From an uncultured Fimbriimonas sp. (GTDB taxonomy: Bacteria; Armatimonadota; Fimbriimonadia; Fimbriimonadales; Fimbriimonadaceae), in NCBI GenBank assembly GCA_945952345.1, contig CAMFIS010000018.1:1-32605 (forward strand): a DNA stretch of 32,605 bases. Direction: 5' to 3'. The position numbers and the translations under genes were made by a program. The notes beneath the pieces are model-generated. The model worked only from the letters and a program-made list of their open reading frames with translations. It did no database searches and had not been told where the DNA came from. Below, in pieces: positions 16,398-24,400 of the stretch (its first letter is position 1; each line of letters starts with the position of its first letter).

Positions 16398-16454
16398 CAT
16401 GGATAGAGGTGATGTGCCTTGCCGGAAGCGAAGACTCCCTTACCTCTATCCATG
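16398..16454. repeat. Long inverted repeat (15-bp stem, 27-nt loop)
   Basis: CATGGATAGAGGTGA (16398-16412) pairs with TTACCTCTATCCATG (16440-16454); all pairs are Watson-Crick except one G-T. It begins 5 nt after the fic stop codon. There is no T tract on the fic strand, so it is not a standard intrinsic terminator, though it may protect the 3' end. Confidence 0.75.
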
Positions 16455-16459
16455 CCACC

Positions 16460-17257
16460 CTAGCTTTGAATCCAGTCTTGAATCTGCGCCCGATCCGAAG
16501 CCGAGATGGTTACTTGGGTAGAGGATAGGGCAGTCTCCAAAGTTTCTCGCAAAGACTTCGCGACCGCGTCGATGACCAATTGATCTAGAGCTTCTCGTCC
16601 AGAACCTGACTGAGCAGATTCGAGAGAGGCGATGTAAGCCGCTCGCTGGGCGACGTCCAACACCGCAATCGGGTAGCCGCTTCGAACGAGCAGCAGGTTC
16701 ATCAGCAGCCGGCCAAGACGTCCATTGCCGTCGCGGAAAGGATGGATCGTCACGAATCGCAGGTGGGCTTCCGACGCGAATTCCACGGGATGAAGGTCCG
16801 TCGCCGCCGACAACCAATCGACAAAATCAGCCATGAGCTCGGGCACTTTGAGGTGTGAAGGATAGACGTATTCCGTTCCGGCAGCTTTCACGTCGAGAGT
16901 GCGGAATCGACCCGAGTCGCCGTTGCCTTGGCCCTTCATAAGGAGGCTATGGATCTCCCGAATTTCTCGTTCGCGGATAGGCATGCCGGAGTCGGCGAGC
17001 ATCAGAACGAAGTCCATCGCCTCCTTGTGGCCAATGACTTCCAGATGTTCTTCGAGGGATTTGCCGCCGATCGTAACGCCCTTCTCAAGCACGATCTCGG
17101 TTTCGCTTTGGGTGAGCGTATTTCCTTCGATGGCGGTTGAGTGGTGAGTGAGACGCACCTCGAACCGGTGCCGAAGCTCGGCGGTGACATCCGATGGTAG
17201 CGGACGCAGAGACTGGAGACACACGTGGGCGCGGGTCAGTTCTGCGAGCGTTGCCAT
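16460..17257 (-). CDS. Fic family protein (class II, probable AMP transferase)
   Basis: The 265-residue protein carries the complete Fic motif HPFRDGNGRLGR at residues 172-183, with catalytic His172, Asp176 and Arg180/Arg183. An N-terminal inhibitory helix STAIEGN at residues 40-46 (Glu44) fits the class II S/TxxxE(G/N) rule. Fic proteins of this class AMPylate protein targets and are held inactive when the inhibitory Glu occupies the ATP gamma-phosphate site. The target cannot be read from the sequence. The C-terminal 60 residues are helical and lack an obvious winged-helix domain, although some related Fic proteins have one. A TATAGT box lies 7 nt before the ATG, inside the 21-nt gap after the upstream export gene, so it may have its own transcript. 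Confidence 0.9.
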   Translation of the reverse strand: MATLAELTRAHVCLQSLRPLPSDVTAELRHRFEVRLTHHSTAIEGNTLTQSETEIVLEKGVTIGGKSLEEHLEVIGHKEAMDFVLMLADSGMPIREREIREIHSLLMKGQGNGDSGRFRTLDVKAAGTEYVYPSHLKVPELMADFVDWLSAATDLHPVEFASEAHLRFVTIHPFRDGNGRLGRLLMNLLLVRSGYPIAVLDVAQRAAYIASLESAQSGSGREALDQLVIDAVAKSLRETLETALSSTQVTISASDRAQIQDWIQS

Positions 17258-17264
17258 CCTTTTG

Positions 17265-17270
17265 ACTATA
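17265..17270 (-). promoter_or_regulatory. -10 box TATAGT of the fic gene
   Basis: On the reverse strand TATAGT ends 7 nt before ATG 17257. AAAAGG touches the ATG and is too close to act as a normal Shine-Dalgarno, so a leaderless start is likelier. Confidence 0.5.
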
Positions 17271-17278
17271 TCATGTGG

Positions 17279-20116
17279 TTACTTGATCAGATTCTTCAGG
17301 ATTGCGTAGAAGATTCCGAGGTTCGTCACCCGCTGGAGGCCCTGATCGAAGTTGGCTTGGCCGTCGAAGAGTTGCGCGACCATCACCTTGGTGGGAACGA
17401 AGATGGTGTCGCCGAGGAGGATCTTGGTGCTCGGTTTCGCCTTCGTGATCGTGCCCGTCGCGCGGATGATCAGGATCTGGTCCTTGTCCGCATCGATGGT
17501 CGGTCCGCCGCATTGGTCGAGGTAATGCTGCAAGTCGTTTGGACCTTCGAACAGCACCGTCGACGGAACGAAGACCGCGCCGCGAACCGCAACCGTCGTC
17601 GGCTTCTCGGGGATGATGATGATGTCGCGATCCTTCAGCACCACGTTGTGGGGAGATTTCGTATCCTTCAGCGCGAGATCGAGGCGGATCGGGATATTGC
17701 CGGTGTCCTCCAGTTCGTCGGGGCCGAGGTCGCGGGCAGGTGAGACGAGATCGTGGCCGTGAATGAGCTTCTTGGCCGCGTCCGAATCGCCCACGCCACT
17801 CGGAACCTGCGTCGGGAGCGAGAGACCGCCAAGGGAGGCTAGTCCGGCAATGCCGAGGCTGCCGGCTTGAACGCTGAGGATGCGAATCTTGTCGAGATCG
17901 GACTTGGCGAGGGCCCGAACATATTGCGTCTCGTGGATCGTCTCGAAAAGCTTTTTGACGCGGGGAGACAGGCGACCTTCGGCGTCGGACTGCATGTTCT
18001 TAGGGTCGCGCAGGAACTGGGCGCCTTCGGCCCAGCCGTCGGTGGTGAGTCCGCCGGCTTGCTTAATCACGCTATCCAGAGTTTCCGTTCGCGAATTCAT
18101 CGCGTATACGCCGGGGCGGAGTACGCGGCCTCGAACCTCGACGAGGATCGGTTCGTTCTGGAAGTCTCCACGGGCGGGAATCGTCACCACGTCGCCATCA
18201 CGGAGAGGTAAATCGCTCTTGCCTTGCAGGAGATCGCCGAGGGACACGGCTTCCGTCTTCGTGTTCTCGGGCACGAGCGAGTGGGAAATCTGGATCGTCG
18301 GTCCGGTGTTCGGCGTGAGTCCGCCGGCGATCTTGATCAAGTCGCTCAGGCGGAGATTCTCCGACCGAGGGTAGGTGCCGGGCTGCTGAACTGCCCCGCT
18401 GATTATCACGGTTCGCCTGGGGCTGAATTTGGCTTGCTGAACTGTGTAAACCACGACGCGGTCTCGGTCTTGGAGGACGACATCGTCGGTTCCCGCCAGC
18501 ATCTTTTGGCCATCGACCTGGATGAGCGGACCTTCGTTTCCGTCCGGGAGTTTCCGGTAGATGAAGATGGTTTCGAGGGAGGCGTCGGGCGAGAGTCCGC
18601 CGCCTTGGAGCAGCAGGTCGCGCAGCTTCATGCCGTCCATGCGAACGTACTTTCCGGGGGTGCGCACCGCTCCTTCCAGGTTTACGGTTTTGTTGTCGAG
18701 CCAGGTTACGTCGCGCTGGAAATAGACCTTCAAACGGTCGTGTCGCTTGAGTTCGATATTGGCGCTCGAGTCGCCTTTCATGGCCTTGCCCAGGTCGATG
18801 GAGACGAGGGTCAGGGACCGATCCGGATTCTCGCGGTAGAGGTCGGCGCGGGAAAGGTAGGCGTCAGAGAGGGCTCCGTGGGCTCGCGAGATTGCGTCGG
18901 CTACGGTCATGTTCGGCGTCAGCTCGTATTTGCGCGGCTGGTCGACGGCACCCTCAACTTCGATGGTGTTTTGGAACTCGGTGCGAACCGGATAGAGCGT
19001 GACGATGTCTTCGGGTTTCAGCTTCGTGGTGACCGCCGCCGAGACGTTCACATTGACGATCTGGTGGGCTTGGCCAGCATGATACGAGTCGATCTCGATC
19101 TGGTCGGTCACGGCCGAAGCCTTGGGTCCTCCCGCATAATCCAACGCATCTTTGAGCGACTCCTTCTCTGTGAGTTCGTAGACGGCTGGACGCTGCACTT
19201 CGCCCTTGATCGCGACCCGATTCGTCGCCATGGGGACGAGGATGAGATCGCCAGGTTGGAGAGGAACGTCTTGCGAGTCGTCGCCCTTCACGAGGTAGGA
19301 GTAAAGGTCGATGTTGAGCGACTTGCCATTGCTCCGGCGAAGCTGAATCTTGCGCATCGAGCCGTTGATGGTCGGTCCGCCGGCGGCGTAGAGCGCGTTG
19401 AAAAGCGTGATAACGTTAGGAAATTGGTAGGTGCCCTGGACCGTGACTTCGCCGACAATGGAGACCGAAATGCTGCGGAGTTCGGACAAGGTGACAGTGA
19501 CGGTGGCGTCGCGAAGTCCTTTTCCGATTTCTCGCTGCAAGGCGTTTTGTGCTTGGTTGAGGGTCATGCCCCGAACCGTGAGTTTGCTGCCCATGATCGG
19601 AACGGTGACGGTTCCAGTGGGGCCGACCAACAGAGCGACCTCGACGGTTTCCGTCGCGGCACTGCCATATCGAACCGTGATCTTGTCGCCGGGGCCGAGC
19701 TGGTACCGATCAGGTGCGGGGAGGTTGATGTCTTTCGAGGACATCTGGATCGGCGCTCCGGCGGTTTGGGTTGGCTGCTCAGCGGCGAGGGCTCGTTGGC
19801 GTTCGTGGACGAACTGCCGGGCAGCGGAGAAGTAGGAGTAGCCGAAGGGTTCGAGGCCTTCGAACGGGCCGGAATCGAATCTTACCGGGGCAAATGCGCC
19901 GGGGTTGAGAGGCGCGGGACCGATGGATTTGGGTTGCTTGTCGATTCCCTTGGCGGCGTCTTGGTTTGGCCCGGTCGGGGGCGGGGTTTTGCCGTCGCCT
20001 TGTTTATTGGTGACGACGCCTCCGGCCGATCCGCCTTGTTGGCCGAGCGTTGGGAGCGAGGCGAGCAGCACGGTGGCGGCAAAGCCGGGGAGGAGGAAGG
20101 TGCGCGCCAATTTCAT
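17279..20116 (-). CDS. Polysaccharide export protein with seven SLBB domains
   Basis: The 945-residue protein has a signal peptide (MKLARTFLLPGFAATVLLASLPTLG), a Gly/Pro/Gln-rich linker, and a poly-export (Wza-type) domain beginning QLGPGDKITVRYG. A series of SLBB-type repeats follows, each with a G-x-V-x-x-P-G/A-x-Y-like core: SIVGEVTVQGTYQF, AIKGEVQRPAVYEL, EVEGAVDQPRKYEL, NLEGAVRTPGKYVR, IISGAVQQPGTYPR, EVRGRVLRPGVYAM and AVRGAVFVPSTVLF. Such proteins line the periplasmic and outer-membrane path for exopolysaccharide. It is much longer than Wza (about 380 residues), as in many Gram-negative phyla with multi-SLBB exporters. No Cys lipobox is seen. AAGGGGAG lies 7 nt before the ATG. No glycosyltransferase or Wzc gene lies nearby. 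Confidence 0.92.
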   Translation of the reverse strand: MKLARTFLLPGFAATVLLASLPTLGQQGGSAGGVVTNKQGDGKTPPPTGPNQDAAKGIDKQPKSIGPAPLNPGAFAPVRFDSGPFEGLEPFGYSYFSAARQFVHERQRALAAEQPTQTAGAPIQMSSKDINLPAPDRYQLGPGDKITVRYGSAATETVEVALLVGPTGTVTVPIMGSKLTVRGMTLNQAQNALQREIGKGLRDATVTVTLSELRSISVSIVGEVTVQGTYQFPNVITLFNALYAAGGPTINGSMRKIQLRRSNGKSLNIDLYSYLVKGDDSQDVPLQPGDLILVPMATNRVAIKGEVQRPAVYELTEKESLKDALDYAGGPKASAVTDQIEIDSYHAGQAHQIVNVNVSAAVTTKLKPEDIVTLYPVRTEFQNTIEVEGAVDQPRKYELTPNMTVADAISRAHGALSDAYLSRADLYRENPDRSLTLVSIDLGKAMKGDSSANIELKRHDRLKVYFQRDVTWLDNKTVNLEGAVRTPGKYVRMDGMKLRDLLLQGGGLSPDASLETIFIYRKLPDGNEGPLIQVDGQKMLAGTDDVVLQDRDRVVVYTVQQAKFSPRRTVIISGAVQQPGTYPRSENLRLSDLIKIAGGLTPNTGPTIQISHSLVPENTKTEAVSLGDLLQGKSDLPLRDGDVVTIPARGDFQNEPILVEVRGRVLRPGVYAMNSRTETLDSVIKQAGGLTTDGWAEGAQFLRDPKNMQSDAEGRLSPRVKKLFETIHETQYVRALAKSDLDKIRILSVQAGSLGIAGLASLGGLSLPTQVPSGVGDSDAAKKLIHGHDLVSPARDLGPDELEDTGNIPIRLDLALKDTKSPHNVVLKDRDIIIIPEKPTTVAVRGAVFVPSTVLFEGPNDLQHYLDQCGGPTIDADKDQILIIRATGTITKAKPSTKILLGDTIFVPTKVMVAQLFDGQANFDQGLQRVTNLGIFYAILKNLIK

Positions 20117-20123
20117 CGGGTCA

Positions 20124-20131
20124 CTCCCCTT
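20124..20131 (-). promoter_or_regulatory. Strong Shine-Dalgarno AAGGGGAG of the SLBB gene
   Basis: On the reverse strand AAGGGGAG lies 7 nt before ATG 20116. It contrasts with the SD-less starts of several neighbours and fixes this start. Confidence 0.7.
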
Positions 20132-20171
20132 AAATTTACCAGGGTATCGGGTTCGCCACGAGCGAAAAGTA

Positions 20172-21320
20172 CTACATGCTCTTGAACTTCTGGCCTTGGT
20201 TGAGGTTGCTGCCGATCACCGTATCTGCAACGTTCAGGAATGTGTCCTTATCCGACATGACGGCCTGTGGCGGAAGGTGATCGCTTTCCGTCTTGAGGCC
20301 ATCCATCTTCTTAACTGCGGTTCCGATGGCGAGGAATTCGATGATGCCCGAGCCGAGAGAATAGACGTAGGTTTTGATGCCGATGACGTCGTCAGCTCCG
20401 GCCGCGATGGCGTGCTCCATCATCTTCGAGAGTGCGTTCTCCCGGGCGTCGTACACTAAGTGGGTCAGCTCGGAAATCTCACCTTTTACGAACGATTTGA
20501 AGAAGGCGGAGAAGCCGCCGGCGATGCCGATCGAGTACACGCTCACGCCCATGACAAGCTCGAGCGGCATGTAGCCACAGTGGATCATGTTCCACATCTC
20601 TTCGCAGGTCATGTCGCTGGTGGCGGGTCGGGCCAGGTATTCCGCGCCGTAAGCAGGATGGTGGCTGGCAGTTCCGAGCATGACCATCTCCTGGAGGCCC
20701 TGGAATTTGATGATGCTGGTTCGAATTCCGACCACGCAGTTCGCGCCTTTTTGAGCAGCTTCCCTTTGGATTCGCTCGAGAGCGAGGTGGCGGGTGTGAT
20801 AGAAGACGTCGCTGAACTCCTTGATCTCACCTTTCGCCAGGGATCGCAAGCTGCCCATTACACCGCCGCCCAGCCCGATCGAGTAGGCAACATTGCCGAA
20901 AGCGAACGACATCGGCTTAAATCCGGCATCGAGCTGACAATACAGTTCCTGCCCATCGGCGCTACTGGTGAACTCGAGAGAAGTGGCATTGACGCCGTCG
21001 CGATGCACGGCCGAGCCGATGCTGAGGAATTCGATATTGCCCGAATGGATGACGAGTTCGTTTGTGACGCCGGTGATGCCGACCGCGCCGTGGAGGCCCG
21101 TCCACGCCTCCATTCGCTCCAGAGCCGATTTGCGACCTTCGTGGATGATCTCGGTGATCTGGGTGACTTCGCCGCCTGCGATGGTCTTGAGCGCGCTGCC
21201 GATTCCGCCGAGGAATCCGACCGACCAAACCGAGTTGCCGATGACGAGCTCACCTGGCGAATACCCTTTCTTGTGCAGACAAAAAATCTCGTTTCCGTTA
21301 AACCCCGTGTTGATCGGCAT
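20172..21320 (-). CDS. Triplicated UPF0145 (YbjQ-like) domain protein
   Basis: The 382-residue protein contains three tandem copies of a YbjQ/UPF0145-like domain of about 100 residues (roughly 20-106, 133-220 and 250-337). Each repeats the order GY-P-x-ELV-x-G-x-SVYSIGxxGG, GEI-x-E-x-x-x-V-x-x-x-R-x-x-ALERM, a GA-x-x-VxGI strand, and IEFLxIGTAV. YbjQ-family proteins are usually single-domain, about 105 residues, and form pentamers; they are sometimes labelled heavy-metal-binding. Each copy keeps the aromatic-Ser-[IV]-Gly-containing segment. A Cys-rich metal site is not evident. The last 45 residues are a low-complexity tail. A TACCCT -10-like box lies 5 nt before the ATG. Function unknown. 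Confidence 0.85.
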   Translation of the reverse strand: MPINTGFNGNEIFCLHKKGYSPGELVIGNSVWSVGFLGGIGSALKTIAGGEVTQITEIIHEGRKSALERMEAWTGLHGAVGITGVTNELVIHSGNIEFLSIGSAVHRDGVNATSLEFTSSADGQELYCQLDAGFKPMSFAFGNVAYSIGLGGGVMGSLRSLAKGEIKEFSDVFYHTRHLALERIQREAAQKGANCVVGIRTSIIKFQGLQEMVMLGTASHHPAYGAEYLARPATSDMTCEEMWNMIHCGYMPLELVMGVSVYSIGIAGGFSAFFKSFVKGEISELTHLVYDARENALSKMMEHAIAAGADDVIGIKTYVYSLGSGIIEFLAIGTAVKKMDGLKTESDHLPPQAVMSDKDTFLNVADTVIGSNLNQGQKFKSM

Positions 21321-21371
21321 AGCTAAGGGTATGTACGGATCGGGCTGGCCCTAGGGTTCGTTTCGAGGGGA

Positions 21372-21398
21372 AAGAAGCGGAAGAAGCGGAAGAAGCGA
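21372..21398. repeat. Nonanucleotide tandem repeat AAGAAGCGG x3
   Basis: AAGAAGCGG occurs in three adjacent copies (the last ends in A), in the 171-nt divergent region between the UPF0145 gene and the tamB-like gene. It may lie in the 5' leader or promoter region of the outer-membrane operon. Confidence 0.7.
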
Positions 21399-21491
21399 GA
21401 GAAGAATCGCGAAGAGCCTCAATTGAATCAGAAACATGCTGAAACTCTGAAACCAGGGTGCATTCCGTCGTATCCTATAAGCTGAAGCGAG

Positions 21492-24400
21492 ATGTGGCAT
21501 ATTCCGGTCCGATTCCTGGTGATGTGGGCGCCGTTGGCGGCCGTCACCATCGGCGGAGCAGTGTACGTTTACGAATGTGCCGACACCTTCCTCACGCCTG
21601 GAACGGGCTTCGCGATGGACTACACCACGCCCGGTGGAACCCTGCACATCGAGTGCGCAAGCTATTCCATCGATCTGGTTCAACAAACCGTTTACGCCAA
21701 GAAGTTGGTGATCAAGAAGGAAGATGGCACGCTCGTGGCCAAGGTGCCGATGCTCGTGGCCAAGGGCATAGCGGTCGATGAAGGTCTCTCACCGAAGGTT
21801 CAGGTTCGGGATGCTGAACTGTGGGTGACGCGCGACGCCAAAGGCGACATCGATATTCTCAAGTACTTTGCGCCCTCGCAGCCCACCGGCGAAAAGAAGT
21901 CTTGGCAAGTTTCGGTTCGCGACACGAAGTTTCACTTCCGTGACGAGACGGTGCCGGGCGGCGTTCGCAATGAGCTCGATATTAATTCCGGAAACATTGT
22001 CGGCCTGGGAGACAATATCGAGGGCGGATTCAATGTAGAAGCCCTCGGCTTGGCCAAGGGCCAGGTGAATTTCCACAAAGAGCCAGGCCTGACCCTCATC
22101 ACAAGTAATGGCATCGATGGAAAGATTGAGCCCATCTTAAGGCGGCTTCGAGCTGGACAAGAGCGAAAGCTTCTTGAGTCGATCCAAGAGTTGAAAGTAA
22201 CGGATGGCACTTTCCGCGGCGATTTCCACATGGAGATTCGGGAGAAGAAGCCCCTGCTCTTCCGGTCGCAAATCTCGGCTCAAGCCCCCTCGGTAACGTG
22301 GCAGAAGTACACGTCCGACCATATCGATTTTCGGGGAGTCGTGACCGAGAATGGACTCGATGGCCGACTGCTGGCCGGTTACAAGGGTGCGAAAGTGGAC
22401 GCCGATGGAGTCCTCAGCTATGGTCCGAAGGTCGATTTCGGTGGCAACATCAAAGCGTCGGGAGTGACTCCAGCAACCCTTGCCTCCCTCAACATCAAAC
22501 TGCCGAAGGAAGTTTCGTTCCAGGACGCTAAGACCAGCGGTGCGCTCACCTACCGAGATCGAGTCGTCGGTTGGAGCGGTCCAGCGATCATTACCAAGCC
22601 CCAAGGATTCGGACTGAAAGCTCCCGTCATCGAGGCCGACATCGGACTGCAAAATCAGCAATTGATTGCGAAGGTTAAGCCGGTGGCCATCGGCAACACA
22701 GTCGTCTCCGCCAACGTCGGATACAACCTGAAATCACAAGCTATTGTCGGAACCCTTTCCACACCGGACGCGCATGGTGGCGATTTTGCGCAGTGGCTGC
22801 CAAAGGAGCTTCAGGGGTCGCACGGACAAGTGGCGGCGGTCATCGATGGCACCATCCAGAAGCCGGACATCTTGGTCAAGAGTTCGATCGATCCCAAGAT
22901 CAAGTTGAGCGATCGAACGCTGGAGTTTAACAAGGCAGACTTGGTGCTTCGCTTCGACGGCCAGAAGTTTCACCTCGATCGCGCCACCATTAACGATCCT
23001 TCCGGCTCTTTCGTCGCCACCGGAGATATTGATTTCAAGAAAGGGATAAACGTCAAAGTTGTCGCCAATAGCGTTGACCTCGAGAAACTCGTGAGCAATA
23101 CGAGTGGATTGGTCGACCTCCAGGCCCAGATCACCGGGACCCTCGCCAAGCCCAAATATGTTGGCCGTGCTCAAGGATTTGGAGTTACTTATGAAGGGTT
23201 GCCTGGAAAGGTCCTGGCCGTCGCTTCAAACTTTGCGGGTGATCAAGATTCCCTTCGCCTGACTCAAATTGAGGCGATGAAAGGTGCAAGCCAAATAACT
23301 GGCAATCTTGGTATCGGCCTTTCGAACCAGACTCTTTCTGGCCTCTTCGCCGTGAAGGGCATTGATGTTCGAGACTTGTACGATGGACCCGTTGGCGGGG
23401 TTCTCGACCTGAACGATATTACGGTCGCGGGGACGATGACCAACCCGCTTGTACAGGGGTCCTTCGACGCGAAAAAGATCCTGGCGTACAACTACGCAAT
23501 CGATTCCGCCAGTGGATTTGTTAACTATGATGGCGAAAAGTTCCACTTATCGCGCGGAATGGCCAGCTTCGCGAAGGGAACCATTTCAGATATCACCGGC
23601 GACATTTCGGCAAAGACGAGGTCAGGCAAACTCCTGGGCAATTTCTCGAAGATCGATCTCAACGACGTGACGCAGTCGGCGCTACAGCCGGTGCAAGAAA
23701 ACGACGGCGGCAGCAAGCATCCGGCCATCTCATCGCAGATCGCGATTAAGGGTAGCTCTTCCGGCAATTTCGACGTTGGCATTACGAACGGCGCGTTTAC
23801 GAGCTTCATGAGCAAAGGACGCGTGGACGATGTACTGCTCAACAAGGCGTTTATCGGTTCCGGCGAGTGGGATGCCGGATTCGATGGACAAGCTTGGAGC
23901 TTGAACGCATTTATCGGGTCGCTCGACGACTATTTCCGCATCGATAACGGTACCTACAAGCCCGAAACCAAAGAGATTGGTGGCGAATTCCTGTCTTACA
24001 AAGTTCCGATTGAAGACGTGTTGCTCGCGGCCGAACCGAGTCTCAACCTTTCGGCGGAGAATCTCGACAAGCTGCATTTGTTTAAGGGCAAGCTGGGGTC
24101 GGTCATGCAATTCTCGGGCACAACCAGCAACCTGACGGTTGAGATTCCGGAGTTCGAAGTTTCGTCGATCAAGCTGGGAGACACCGAGTTGGGCAACTTT
24201 TCGGTTACGGGTACCTATGCCAATAAGGACTTGACCCTCAAGAACGGCCTGCTCGTGGGTCCCAAAACGACGAAGGTCCCAATTCCGTTAATTGGAATCA
24301 TCAAGGTCCCCGAGGACCTGGCGGTTCCGAACGGTACGGCGAAGTTGGATGGGACGATCAAAGACTCCGGTGAGATCGACCTGACTGGGTCCCTCTTTGG

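Noticed and set aside
18224-20185. 653-residue forward ORF opposite the SLBB exporter
   Set aside because: It is the antisense of a clear coding gene with SLBB repeats and has a low-complexity, Asp/Val/Gly-rich composition. The reverse-strand protein has a signal peptide, family motifs and a strong Shine-Dalgarno.
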